NCBI GenBank assembly: GCA_004794655.1
Contig: SMMW01000001.1
Location: forward strand, 20,718,501-20,782,500
Reading direction: 5' to 3'
DNA length: 64,000 nt
DNA from: Marisa cornuarietis
Lineage: Eukaryota > Mollusca > Gastropoda > Architaenioglossa > Ampullariidae
Notes under the pieces: generated by a model
The model's input: the letters and a program-made list of their open reading frames with translations, nothing else
The model's database searches: none
What the model was told of the DNA's origin: nothing
Shown: positions 15,201 through 30,200 of the stretch, in pieces
Layout of the letters: each line of letters opens with the position of its first letter
Position numbering within the stretch: the stretch's first letter is position 1
Position numbers and translations under genes: made by a program

Positions 15201-18200
15201 TTTACAAGATACAGGAGCACTAGGTAATGATGAAGGACATCACAATCAGTTAAACATACATACACATATGAACAGAGATAACTGCCAGGAACATGAAGGA
15301 GAGCAGAGAGGAGAATGTGGAGAAAGTAATAGTCAGGGTAAATCAATTACACAAGGTATTTCTGAAAGAAATGGCTTTAAAAACTTTCACACAACTATGA
15401 ATTTTGTATTGTGCATCATGCTCAAGCTATTATAGTTCTAGCTGCTTGTAAAAAGATTTTTGTGTGTATTCTTCTCGTACTGTTCAGCTACCTTGACAAG
15501 ATTTGCGCATAAAACAAGGTTTAAAAAGTTACATGGGTAAAAATTAGTAAAAAATCTCCCAGAAACAAGACTCTTCAAAGCTTCTGTTCACATGGCCTCG
15601 AGACAGTTGCTGTGAAAGCCTTACACACATATATAAACCTCATCATAAATTCTGAACTGGCCTCACCTAAAGGAGCAAAGTTGAAAAGCCCTTCCACATT
15701 TTCAGAATCTGCAGCCTTAGCCTTCTCATCAGCAAGGGTGGCTCCCAGGCTGCTCATGTTCTGCATTATTGTTGAGATAATACCAGGCCCCACAGACACA
15801 AATTGCTGACTGGATCGCACCAGGCTATTACACAAGACTTGAATACCACCTACATGCACAGAAATAAAAACAATCTGTTTTACTATGCAGTGACACAAAT
15901 ACAGGATAACAGATCAAATTTCTAGTGCTTAAAAAAATGTACGTAAATGAAATAAGGATCATATAAAATTGTGAAAAAAATGCAAGTCAAATATGTAGCA
16001 GAAATGTAAATTACAGGTAAAGTAATATTAACCTAGCATTTCTATGCCTTTAGTTATTCTTGCCTTTGAATTTTGCTACTCTCTTTTTCTTTTTATTTCC
16101 CAGTGGAAAAAAACAAAGAAAATGTAGGGTCACTACTTACTGACATTTCACAACTTTGCATCGCGTCCTCAGGTTGTTCACATATAATTTAATTTTTTGC
16201 AATTCAATGTATTTTAGAGCAATCAAAGCAGAGTTAAATGTTTTTCCAGTGTACAAATATACCCATTTTGGCCAATGTTTTGTAAACTGTATGCTTTACC
16301 CAAATTCCCTCCGCACTACTAAAACTCTACCTACCTAAAAATTATTATTAAACATTTTATGCTTATATTCCTAGAAGTCACATTAATTTTGCCACTGCTT
16401 TCTACATCCCTAAGTACCTAAAATCTGCACAAAAAATGTTACCCACAAGCCATTTAGGCAACTAGGGTCCCACCAAAGAAACCGTAACACTCACCCAGGT
16501 GAACAAAGTGTCGGACAGCTGCAGCGCTGTCTAAGACTCGCAAAAGAAACTTTAGTAAAGGTTCCGACAGGCGACATAAAGAACTGGGATTCATCTGTGT
16601 GTAGTTGGCTGACAGATAGTGGAACAAGCTATTGATCATTGAATGAGAGTTTGTAGCTCGACCCAACAGTGTGCACAGTATCTGGTAAATGCCATCCCCC
16701 ACTGAGAGGGGATCACCCATGTTGAAACTGTCACTGGTGGCTCCCATGCCTGAAGAGGAAGCAGCCGGTGCTGAGCCAAGGATGAGTGCCATTTTGTTAC
16801 TGCTGCAGTAGCTGAGGGCTTGGACAAGATTCTGCATGACCAAATGGTTGGCCAGGATGAGGTCTGCAACATAGCGCTCAGTCATCTGCCTTCTCTCACT
16901 GCTGCCTGCGTCAGGTCCCACTCCTCCATCTCTCACTCCCCCGCTGCTGCTGCTGGTCTGCTGCCTCTTCTCATCATCAGACATTGTTGACGAAGCTAAA
17001 GGCACTGCACTTGAGGACATGGATGAAGAAAAAGCCCGGTTGAGTTTAGCTGCATCTGACATTGCTTCTGCCAGTCCCACATTTTCCATGCCTCCAGAGC
17101 TCAAAGTGCCTGATGCACCTCGTGGCTGGGAACCAGGTAACACCACCTGCACCAGCTTGTTTATGAGTCGTAGCAGAGAACACATTAACTGGTCTCTGTT
17201 TGGCTCCCCTCCAGCACCTCGAGACTCACCACCACGCAAAAGTGAAGCAAAGAGACCGCTGAAGCAGGACCGAGCACTAATGGAGGAGTCATGTGAGCTT
17301 GAGCATAGCACAGGGTCTTGGCAAAGGATGTGCTGATGTACCAAAGCTGAGATGGCCGCCACCACTGAGATGGCATTACTCAGATCCACAGCATCAAAAG
17401 CTAGGCTAGCTACAGTTTCCACAAACTTGCACTGAGCATCTAGAGGTCCTGTACAAGCAGCAACTGCTCCTCTGTTGAGAGAGGAAAAAAAAAGCAAATG
17501 TGAATTGGAGATAAAATAGTCAGGTACTTGAAAAACATCTTAAAACATCAAAATTGCAAGCAGTATGTGTTTAGGCAGTTAATTCCACATGGAACAAGTG
17601 ATAAAAATTATTCATAGGAAATTTCATAAGCATAGCTGGTAGTAGCTTTGTAAATTTTGATGGGAAAGCCATTTTGCTAACAGGAATTATTTTCCTTTGA
17701 TCTTAGATAAGACAATTTGTGTAAGAAAGTGTGCACCTTCCTATGGTCTACTTCCTACCTTCCAAAACACAGTCAAGATGGAAAATTGAGCAGGTCCTCA
17801 TGCTAAATTATCTGTTTGAATCATATTTTACCCAGGGTATGTTTTTTTCTCAATAAATTTTGAAATAATTTTTTTTATTCAATACTTACCAGCTGGCATG
17901 ACTATAGGAGATATATATTTATATACCTCCGCCCTTTAACCATGTGAAATTTTCTCCCCTGGTTGCAAGCCTGCATCCTGCCAGCAATGCAATTTAGAGG
18001 GCCGCCTTCTTTAACGCTTGCTATATATGTGCAAGACAAGTATTCCTGACAAACTTGAAAAACACAAAGATGAGAGGTGAAAGGAAGAAAAACTCACTTT
18101 CCCTTTATAATATAGCCTGACACAAACTGGATTTTGAGAGGTTTATCTCACAGGACTTGCTCCCACTGCTCTTCCAAACTGCACAGGTGAGTTGCGATAA

Positions 18201-21200
18201 AAATAACCATTTTTGGTGGTAAAATTTCTTTCTTCGAGTACTTACCAGATGACATGACAACTAGCTCCCTCCCGCCTCCCCACAGTGGGTTCCAGACTCA
18301 ATCCAGGCTTAAAAATGGAGTAGAGAGGCTCACTAGCAAGACAGCTGGGATGGGAGGGGGCTGAGCTGATTTCAAGTCCTACCGTGTTGCACGGGTTTGG
18401 ACAGCTGGATTTGAGGTAGCTAGAGGATGATCTCCATATAGTCATATCATCTGGTACAGTACGAAGAAGAAGAATGGAGAGCATGCCATGCAGAGGTTAC
18501 GGCTGCTTTCAGAAGACTTGGCCTGACTGAAAGTGGGGCAGGAAAGATCCATTATCATATGCAAGCAGAAGCAGGTTAAAACTCAGGAGCACCCAGATTG
18601 CACGGAGAATGTGGTAAGCTAAAGGGCAGACATCTTCACTGTATGTAACCATATAAAAAAGACAGAGAATACAGGTCCTTTGCTTATAGCATGTGAAGGA
18701 AAGGAATCCCCTCAGTTGCAGCTGTCTGCAGGGTGGGGACTTGCAACTAGAGGAGTAAGCGTCACATGGTTAAATGGGAAAAGGTAGTTGGTATCTCCTA
18801 TGGTTATGTCATCTGGTAAAACCACTGAAAAAATACTAACAAGACCATGGAATGTATATCATTTCATTTGAACAATGATTTAACAAGGGTAAAAAAAATG
18901 CAAATGAACTGAAGGCTCCAATAATGGCCAAGACACTTGGTACCTCTCTGTAGTAAGCTGAAAGACTATTTTCAAGAGGAGTTCCTTTAGGTTTTGGCCA
19001 CTGAGGTTCACAGACTTGCAGAGAAGGCGGCGAAGAAAGTCATCAAAAGCTTTTGTGGCTGTAGGCCCTGCCTGCAAAATTAAGGAAAGAAAAGAAGAAT
19101 GACATTTTCATTAATAAACACCTTCTGTTTTCTTTCAGGCACATTCCAACTTCAATAAGTATTAATCCAGGCAACAAAAATTACAGTTGCTTACCTCAGG
19201 ATTAATTAACTACAATGCAAACATATCTTTCAAAATTCAATTACTTGGTAAAACTGCAGGCCACTGCTGGCAGAGGCGCCGACTGATGTCCCTGACAAAA
19301 ACTTGATGATCAAGGGCACCAGGTTGGGATCCGTTAGTACAACAGATGCCATCGTTGAGTTAAGGCCTCCATCCAGCAGCGGCAAGTCTTGACCCACCAT
19401 GCCACCAGCAGCTCCTTCTTCGAGCACCGACACAGCGTCAGCTCGCTGGTTGATGAGCAAGCACATGGTGTGCAGAACAAATACCCAGGATCGCACCGAC
19501 ACTACAGGAGCTGCAACAACAGCTTCCATCAGATGTCTGACAGCCTGAGGTCCAAGAGGTACAGAAGGTATACAGGTGGAGTTAAAGGTCATGGAGGTGT
19601 GATCATCTTGCGAAACAGGGGAGGAGCTGTTTTGGTTGAGAGTGAGCCACAGCTGCAAGACTGTGTCTAGACTGACTCGCCCATGCAATAACTGTGCGAA
19701 GAGGTGATCAAAGCATTGGCTCAGCATGGCTGCTGATGTCAAAATCTGATGGAAGAAAAAGCATTTATGAATACAAGCATGAAATTCACTAAGCTATAAA
19801 GCAAAACTTTTTTTCTGACCCTTTTTAGTTTCTGCTCAATCTAATTAACAAACTAAGCTTTCTTACAATTTTACTGGAAATTGGTTAATTTCAAGATGCG
19901 ATCTTTTGAAAAGTCTATGAAGTCCTCTAACATTGGAACACTCACATTATAACCTGGAAGAGTTGCCTGTGACAGCTCATCATCCGTAGACGCAAAGCCA
20001 GCTGCTGATGGTGGTTCACCCAAGATGTGTGGGAGCTGTGGAGGAGGTGGGATGGGGAACGTGAAGGCTCCTAAAATACTTTCCATGTGAACTGACAACA
20101 TGACCTGCACAGAAGGACACAAAGGTCAAGTACGGGCAAACACTTCTGCTTAACTAAACACAAACTATTAAAACAGTAAGGAAGCAGAACGCACAGGATT
20201 TGACATTCACATTCGTCTAAAGTTAGAATAACTACATCAATAGATTTATCATTCCTGTTTTTCTGAAGAAGTGCAAATGGTGATAATAAAAAGACAATTT
20301 AATGCATGTGTAGAAACGAAGGAGGACAAAATTGAAAAACAATGGCTGCCCTCTAAACAACTTGCTATGTAGACATAAATACTGAATTTTTTTTTTTTTA
20401 GCTTTTGGTGGGGGTCTAGATATTTAAGTGAGGCAGAGGTAAAGAATGGAAATGCAAAAAGTGGTGATATTGTAACACCTCATCAAGCTTTTTTACATTT
20501 ATGCAGATTACCTTCTAGTATTCCTTCTGTGAGTTTGATTTCATGAAACGACATTTTCTGACTTTATGAATGCTCTTAACATTTTTCCCTCTTGTTATCA
20601 AGTGCCTAAAATAAAGGCAAAAAAAAAAAAAAAAAAAGATAATAAAAAGACAGACATCCTGAAGAGCGAAATAATGAAATGTTTGGCACTACAAACATGA
20701 AATGAAAATATGATTAAGATTATGAGTCATGCCAGGCACATTTTCTCTTACTCTCAGACGTAGTTCTGGTAACCACTGCAAACCAAATTCCAGACGTGCA
20801 TCTTGTGCAACAGATAGACCATGGCTGTTTGTGCCAGATTTTGTGCTGATTAAATTATTCAACCTTGTCTTCAAAAGGCGGAGTCTGCCAGTTTTCTTCT
20901 CCAAAGATATTCTGCAACACACACACATCAATAAGTATATCTGTGCTTTGCTCCATTTTTTTCCATCCAAGAGTCTTTACTTACACATCTTTCAACATGC
21001 CATTTGACATCTCATTGTATATATATATATGCATGCAAAAACACGAGCACTTGCTTCTACCTTGAAAGTATGCTCTTGCTCACTCTTTATATTGCTTTAA
21101 AGTTTTCTCTTTAAATTCATCTGCATTACCTTTGAAAAATTTATATAAATCCTTCCCTACTACCCCCACACCAACCAAAAAAAAAGTCCAAGATTTTTAT

Positions 21201-24200
21201 GACAAAACCGGCCTAGTTTTTCAAATACTGATGCACAACATAATCTGTTTTAGCTTATTCTGTTCTCTTTCAGTCTGAACAGTCACACTAGAAGCACCCT
21301 CTGCCTATTACCCATCCTCCACCACTCAGCCACACTGTCATGCTATCCTTGTACATTACCCAGCGTCATCTGACATTGGTGCTGTCATAGAGGACTCCAT
21401 CTGTCCATCTCCAAACTCCATCTGTCCATTCTGCTGGGAAACTGGAAACGGCTTACTCTTCTTCGAGAAGGAGAAGGACTTGGGGGAAAACGGAGAAAAG
21501 GCTGGGTGCAGACCTGGGAACATCTTTGACGATGTCTGTGGTGGCTCCACCATAAAGAGAGCATCAAGGCTGTCGCCTTCTAGTTCAGCTTCTTCCATCA
21601 GCAAATCCATCATAAGAGTGGTATCCTTGTCTAAGGATGGGTCTATTCCACTTTCAACTGCCCCATCAGTCAAGTTGTCTGGAACCAAAACAAGACAACT
21701 TACAGAAAAGAGAAGCATGCAACAAACTAATTGTCATGTTTTTTATTATATTATTTTCTCAGTTTGTTTAAAGCAGCTATCAGAATGCTGCAGAAATATA
21801 ATTACAGTGCTGTGAAAACATTTAGTTTAATTGGCTCCCTTTAGGTTTCTCCCTTTCAGCTAGCCCACAGCAACAGACAGTGATATCCAAGATAAGTATT
21901 CAATCCAACATACTTTTCCTCCTGCTTCTGAAAATAACTTGTTAATTATTCTTTGTGTGAAAACTTACCCATATCATCATCTGTGACCTCATCTAGATTA
22001 AGAGATGTTGCACTGGGAGTTAACTGCTCGTCGTCATCTCCTGCTTCTGACCTCAAAAGATCCTCCTCTGAGGAGGCCAAATGCCTGGGGTACAATTTCT
22101 CTCCTATTGAAAATACCATACTATTACTTCTACTAATACTTCAAATAGATTAACAGAAAATGTTAAGTTTCACTCTCCCTAACGAGAAAAGATACATAAG
22201 CTTGTGGTTGTAGGGCTAGTGAATTGCAAGTGGTTCCTGTGTCTAGGGCATGTGAGAGTCCCCATTTCTGCTGGGTTGGCAGGGGAAGTTAACCAATCAA
22301 AGCCTGACAAGATTCAGAACAAGTGATTTTTGACACACTAACCGTCAGACTACTGAACCTCTCTGCTTTATAATATAAAGGCTAATTTTAGATCAAAAGT
22401 GGTATGCTATTCAATTTTATCTACATGTACCACAAAAAAGTTTTGTTTCAAACTGATTCATGTTAACTTGTAAAGTATCTTAACTGGGAGAAAAAAAATA
22501 CTTCCATTGGTTAAAAGTACTTGACCAGATTTTTCTTCTTTCTCAAACATAATTCTTCCGTGGTGACGAGGAAAAAGTTTTGTGTGGCAGCCATCGGGAA
22601 TACTAGAAATCTTGTGATTTCATTCAATCTAACCTTTACTTCTGGATCATTTTAGTTTACACAGACTGATAAATAAACCAGAATGTGGTGATATGTGTTC
22701 TGTTGGTTGACACCTGTTCAAATTCAATTATTTGTCCAATCCTCACCAGATCAGGTGGGAATATTCCAGTCATCTATGTTTCAGTAAAGACAATGTTTGC
22801 TTTGGAACGTTTATTTTCTCCATTCTAAAAAGCTACCATTGGCTCATATGAAAAATTACTACTGGGAAAAAAATTTAACATGTTTACTACCCAGAGCAAA
22901 TTTGAACATCGTCATAATGTGAGCGAGTATTGTATGACAAAGCAGAAAACAGGGAGAGAGGGAGTGGAAAGGAAAGGAGCAAGTAACTTGGCAGCTGGTG
23001 GCTCTGTAATTTATCTGCCCCTTTGCTCCAAACACTGTGCCTTCACTTCTTAACATTAGCTGTCAACCTCTAAAGTCAGAAAAGGGATATTATGAGCCCA
23101 AGTGTTTTACTATTTTGCTACACCAAACTTATGCATAAATAAGCTGGACAATGACAGATCAAAATTTGACAATAAAATCACAGGTAAAGAACATACTTTT
23201 ACCCAAATGCAAGAACAGTCAATTTTTTTTAATGTGTTACTTATTTTTTAAATGCCAAATTTGCAACCCATTAGGTGGGCATGATGTCTGAAAAAAAAGA
23301 TGACTGCTTTAAGATCTCATATTAGAGAGACAGGCTTTTAAAGTGTGACAATCAAAATTTACTACAACACACTTTTTGTGCTCAGTATAAAGGCAACCAT
23401 TAGTAATTAAACTCCAAACTGACCCTCCAAAAGGTCTTGAAGCAGACAAGTGATGGCATGCGAAGCCCAAGGTCCGCCCCAAAGGGTGGGGCCATATGTA
23501 GCATCATGATGAACTGCCAAGAGAACCAGCCACTCAAGCTGGTCTTGAGACATCACCTCACCCAGTCGCAAAGCTGGCCGAGTAACCACGCAAATTCTTG
23601 CCAGCACCTAATGATGGCCACAAAAGTATGCTCACTAAGTCATGGCAAATCTTTTTAAGGAAAATCTTCCTAGATACGATGGTGAATATATATATATATA
23701 TACCTTTACCCTTTAACCACTAATTTCTCCTCTAGTTGTACACAGCAAGCCTGGTGGTGGCACTGCAACTCCCTGGACTACCTCCCTTTACACTTGCTGT
23801 CTTCATGCACATACCAGTCAATGTCAAAACCACGGATGTGTATAGGTGGACAGACGACTGTCTGCCAAGATCAGCGCTTACTTCTTGCAAAGTTCTCCAC
23901 TCTTAGTCTCGGCGAGCTTAAACAATGAACGTGACTAAACTGGAAGTATTTTTTGCACAAAACCCTCGTTCTAACCGTTAACTGAAAAAAAATCATCTGC
24001 ATGCAGTCCATATCTGCTTATTGCGTGCTGTAGGCGCCTTCTCCACTCATCTTCCTCCACACTCACGCCAAGCTTAGGCAAACGCATAAAACTTCAGCCC
24101 TGGCTACTGGCACTGGTGGTACTGCACAATGATACACAACAATCTGAACCGCTAGAACATTTTTTTCCAAGTGAATGATTCCCCCATTCTCGAAGGTAGT

Positions 24201-27200
24201 GCCGGAAGTTGCTATAACCCAACACGCAAACACAACCAGTTTTTGCACTTTCCAGCGCAGACGGCCAAGATGCTACTCCACTAGTAATATAACTCTGTGG
24301 TCAAAACCATATAGTGCACCGCAACTGATCACCAGCAGTATATACAACAGAAGTACACATGGTACCTATAACCAGATATATGCAAACACTACTATCAGCA
24401 AGGTACATCCAAACTATACTGGTACAGTCAGTACATACACACATGTTTAGCTATAAACAACCCAGTATTCAAGCATACAGACAGTGAAGCGACCTACCTT
24501 ACAGGCCACCAGAAAAAGGTCAACATGGCAGGAGAAATCCATGCTTAGCAGCAGTGCCATCAGACCCCTGACCACCATCAAACAACGATCTCGTGGCAAC
24601 ACCAGTAAGGAGTCACTGCTGTCTTCTAGTTCCTTTGGCACACCTCCATTTGCACCATCTTCCTTGGGCAGACGTCTCAGAATCTCCAAATCATTTCGCC
24701 TCATGTAGATCATGTCCTTGAAATGCTGAAGAATTTAGGTCAAGTGAGATCAGTTCCTATTCTTCTAGAATTTTCCACAATCGCAGAACTTTCTCACTAA
24801 TTCCAAAATAGATTTAAACGTATTATTCTCAGCTGAATCAAAAGAATGAGGGTCACCTTTCATTACTCTCTGTATTTCATCCTTTACTCACTCACATCTT
24901 CGTCTCAAGAATTTCTCAAACAATTTGCCAGTGATCCAAAGCTCACATATGTAATAAACATTAATGCAACAGAGATGACAGGGTTCCCCATAACCTGCCT
25001 AAGCATTTGAAAATAAATGATCTCAAAGATCAAAAGGAAGCAGACCTGGTATCACCAGATAGCTCAGAAGTAGCTACTCTCCCTTGTCTGGATTACAATT
25101 TGTTAATTTGTGTAGTATTAGCTTATTACTAGATATACAGGAAATTGATTCCTTCATTTCTGATGTAGTCAAGGATACCAAAATTCAAATTAAGCCAATC
25201 ATAGAAATATAGAGATAAAGTTTTAAACAATGCAGGAAAATGTGACAAGGAACTAAATTAACTCGATGCTGGTGAGTCGTAACGGTTCAATAGGATGTTT
25301 TGCCTTTATCCTCAGCTACGGGTTATAACACCAGTTACGACATGCTCACAAGTAGAGCAGCATCATAAAACATCGCTCTGTGTGTAAATGAATGAATACA
25401 TAAGGGAGGAAACTACTGGAAACTTTAGGAACTGTTCTACTTTGAATTACTTCCCTTTAACAGTTGAAAAAGTCAACCAATAAGGACTTTTTGTTATGTT
25501 TAACCCTCTTGGTTCGACAAGCCACGATCGTGGCTTTGCCGGGTAGCACGGGCATGGCGATTTTCATTACTTTTTATTGCAAAGTTCAAGTTTTCTCTTT
25601 TCCAAAAATGTGTAGGTTTCTTGGTCTAATGTTTATCTCAGAGCAGCAATAATAACATACAAACTTCACCCACTGTCGTCTTTGCAATCTTCAGTTATAA
25701 GTCAGTCATTGTAATGTTATATTTTTATCTTGAACCAAGAGGATTAAAGTAGGCAAAGGGTTCAGTTTCGTCAAGCGCCATTTTGTGACAAGCATCGGCT
25801 ACTCAATTCAACATGGATTTGTACTCCAAAAACCGAAAATGAGAAGAAAACAGTAATATTTAAATTCTATAATGTATACTCTAATAAAATATCTTTGTTT
25901 GGTACTTTATGTTTGTATATGTCATGTAAATAACCTTTTCAAAATTCCATTACATGGGTGATTTATCTATACATAAGGATGATGCTCCCTCTTAGCTTTG
26001 CTTAGGCAAAGATTTAAGAATTTATTCTCTTCAGGTTACTTTAGATGAAAATGGTCTAAATTTGTGAACAATGAGACTTGTCAGTGTCATGTGGTCCACC
26101 ATTTGTGGGGGAACGTACATTTACACCTTAGCGATTCCGCAACTGTGTTCACCATTAAATGTAGGTATTATTTATTTCTGTTAGTATACAACATGAAGGT
26201 TTGTTGTTTTCATATTTAAAAAGGACAATTTGTTTCTGGATGTATTTGCATCAGTATGACCCCAAAATCAATAGCAAAGTGAGAAACATCAATCAAAAAA
26301 CAGTAGATGGAAGATCTGAGATCAGTGGAATTACAAAATTAGGACAGAAGGAAATCTGCTATGTTAACAAACCTTGCTGCGGAACTGAGCAAGCTCCTTT
26401 TTGATCAGTGCCTCCTGCTCTTTTAGGAATACTTTGCTCTCTTTGCTGCTAGCTTTTGTCTATTATTAGGAAATTAATAAACAAATTGAAATCAACATCA
26501 GTCAAGTTCTTCCAGAAAGCATTCACTTAATAGTTCAAAAGCAGTATTTAAATTTTTTATTTGGCAAAGGCAAGTAACTGAAATAGCATAATAGTGCAAC
26601 ATCTAGATTGCGAGTTTGAAAAATGTACACCTAAAAAATACAGTACAGGGTGGAGGGGGAGGATAAAAATGAAAACATCCCAGACCTGTGTCACCTTATC
26701 CTTTGCCACATCCATCAGCGCTTTGGCAGCTTCAATATCTTCCAGTTTCTGTTTGTGGTGTAAGATACGCTTTTGCATAGAGCGACTGTACAGCCTGCGT
26801 GACTTGCTCTTGCCACTGCTGGGACAAAGACTCTTCCACGAGCCCTGGATAAAGCTCCACCGCCCACCAGTTCCTGAAAAAAAAAGTGCTTTATCCATTG
26901 ATTCTTCTTTTGACTAAAACTGTTCTTTCATCCCGTCTTAGCACTTGTACAAACAACTGTTGTGGCAATTCTGTTAATTTAAATTTTTGGTTTCTAAAAG
27001 CAATTAGTAAGATTAGTTCTGAGAGCCAATCAGTCTATAGCTTCTTGTCTCATCATGTGCATCAGCAATAACAAAATAAAATGAAATGTAAAAAAAAATC
27101 TAATAACCCCCCCTTCCCAAAATAATAGGTTAATCTTATCACCCTCTTTTTCCCGCTTGCCTCCCTTTTCTGACTCATCAGTTATTGCTGGACTCAGAGC

Positions 27201-30200
27201 AGCCTCAAAGTTTCGACACAAGAATAGCAGGATCCAGCTAACAAGGCCAAGGTCAAGGCTGCCAGCTCGGGACGATGTCTCACGAGAAGCCACCAGTGGC
27301 TGAAGAACACTGGTCAGCATTGCTAGCAAGCTGTCCATGATGTGGACAGCACTTGGCCCAGCCAATGCTTTCTGTCCAAGTGCACTGACCAGCACAAATA
27401 CCCTGCAAGAAACACGACAAGACAGTCTTTATAAAGATCGGTAGCATACCTGTTTCATCATACCCATCAGAGATATGTGATAAAGATTTGGTGATATTTT
27501 ATGGAGTAAAAAGTAACCACAGGGAGCGAATGATGCAGAGAAAGATCAACAATTATGTTACACACCTGTCCTGAGGAAAGACCTGGGAATACTCGGAGTG
27601 GAAAAACTCCTGCAAAATGTTGCCAAGGAAGGTTCCCCACCAGGGTTGGCTACCGCAGACCCGAGACAGCAACAGCCCCGTCTTTACCTGAACATAAAGG
27701 TAAGACTAAAAGTACAAGCAAGTATATCCAAAGTGTGAGGCAAATTTGCAAAACATCTGAATGTCAAACTCTTCCCCCCTACTCCCTTAAATCCAGTTTT
27801 TTTTCCTATGTCGCTTGCCTTTCGGACTTCTGTCTTTTCATTCCATACCATCCTGACTTTGCTTAATCGTCTTGAAAAAAAATCCCCACCACCCCGTTCC
27901 CAAGTTTGATCATTTGTGCACTGGATCCTGTTCCGACCACCATCTTGTTCGAGTGCCTTGAGACATTGATTCCAGTCATCACAGACATCCCCAATCATTT
28001 CCTTTCTACTAGCTCTGTTCACCCTCTTTCAGCCTTGCCACTTGTCACTCTGCTATTAAAGAAGTCTAGCCTTGACCCTGATAACCTAAAGAACTAATGC
28101 CCAGTCTTCAACATTCCTTTCTTATCCAAGCTCCTAGAGAACGTCATCGCTCATCAGCTGCTACAACATTTTGACAGGTACAGTCTCCTGGAACCATTTC
28201 AGTCAGCCTACCATCAGCACCACTCGACTGAGACTGCTGTGATCCAGGTGGTGAACGACTCATTGTCTGCTTGTGACCGTGGTCAAATATCAGTCCTGTC
28301 TATGCTTTGATTTGTCCGCTGCTTTCGACACTTTAGACCACCACATTTTCCTCCAGCGGCTTCACACTACATTCTGCCTCTCTGGCATGGTCCTATGTTG
28401 GTTCCACTCCTACCTGTCTGATCGCACCCAGTCACCTGGTGTCCATGACTTCACATCAGAACCTGCTGCTGTGCTTCAGGGTTCAGTCCTCAGGCCTCTA
28501 TTGTTGTTGCCCTATGTCCAGCCACTTGCGCCTGTGATCCACCACTTCAGCTTGCAGTATCACATGTACACTGATGATACTCAGGTTCTGGCATATGGCC
28601 CAACTTGCTAACTGCTAACTCCACAGTCTGTTCAACAAGACTTAGCAAACTATCAACTCTATCAAACGCTATATGTTGGCAAACAAATTAAAGCTCAATG
28701 GGGAGAAGACTGAAGTCATCCAGATAGCCTCTGCACATCACTTAAACATCTGCCTCCGTCTACATAACTCACTTTCTTCAGATCCACCTTAGCTTTCTAC
28801 CAGTGTGTCGGAAATGTTGGTTTTCTTTTTGACACATCATTGTCCTTCAAGAACCATGTCAATTCAGTTTGCAAATCCATCTTTCTCGAGCTGCGCAGAA
28901 TCAGCCACATGAGACGTCTCCTCTCTGTTGCCTCCTTAAGTAGCTTATGTTGGCATTTCTGATGTCCAGACTCAACTACTGTAGCTCTCTGTTTATAGAT
29001 CTTCCCTTCTGCCTGCTTGACATGCTCCAGAGAGCTCCGAACAATGCCGCTTGCATTGTATTCCGTAAGTGGAACGCTGACAATGTCACACCGGTTGTAT
29101 GATCTCCACTGGCTGCCAATTCGGGCTTGCATCGAATTCAAGATTGCCATACTTTGCTATCGTGTTATTTATGGCTTTGCCCCAATCTGAGTCTGTGCTG
29201 TCATAACAGCCTTGCAGATCAGTTCACTTAGCACACGTCAGTTTTTGCTCTATTCCAAATATCAGACTGGAGACGTTTGACTGTCACTCTCTTTCTCCAG
29301 CCCCAGTATTTGGAATGGCCTGTCTGCATCTCTCCACACAGGAGAGTCAGTATATGCCTTCTGATCTGGACTTGAAACATCTCTTTCGGAAACACCTACA
29401 GTAACTCGCACATCCTGTTGTTCTTTTTCCCCCACACTCCTATCTCTGCGTTCCTTCATGTTCTTGTATTGCTAACTGATGCATGTTTATATGTATGTTG
29501 TGCTTCTTTGTACTTAATTGTGACATCTACATCAGACGGTCTCTTTCCCCACTGCTCCTGGTCTCTTGTGAAGTGCATCGAGCTCGCCTCCAAGGGGGGA
29601 AATGCGCTATGCAAATCCTATTATTATTCTTCTGCATATCAACATATCCAAATGATTTGTCATTAATGTAACAATGTACGTAAGAGAGAAGGTTCTAATG
29701 CTGTACCCATACTGTTGTACCCACACCGCCATTGCCAACTTTTTTTTCTTTGTATCGGTAGCCTTAACTAAGCAGTGTGGACAATCTTTTCCACTTCATG
29801 CAACAATCAATCTGGTTAAGTTTTGGGAAGGGGGAAGGGTGTGCATAACCCCAAACCAAGCAAGAAATGTTAGGGTTTTTGTTTTCTCGTTTAAAATCAA
29901 TTTATGCAGTATTGCCAATCATAACACAAAACACAGCTTTTGAGTTGAGGCAGATAAGGGAAACAAGATAGTTCTTTTAACAGACCTGCGTATGACGAGA
30001 TCCCAGAAGACAAATATTTCGGAAGAGGGCCTCAGCAGTGGATGGTGGAAGGGCCATATAGAGAGCAGCAGGAGGTTGTGGCACAGCTGGACATGGAACC
30101 GTGAGACCTAACAGCGTGTCCAGCAGACCTTCCAGCATGACACGCAGCTTGTCTGTTGATGTCTGCTGTAACTGAGTGGTCACTGACGTGGTCTCATCAT

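Noticed and set aside
16454..17497. A 347-codon minus-strand open frame as a separate gene
   Set aside because: It is BIRC6 exon 38 with read-through into both introns.
18937..18943. Alternative donor CAA|GTGTCT for exon 37
   Set aside because: It breaks phase with exon 38; the donor 7 bp earlier in the transcript restores TERGA.
27906..28611. The CR1/L2-like RT fragment as a domesticated gene
   Set aside because: It has multiple stops and frameshifts, a damaged motif B and YTDD in place of YADD.
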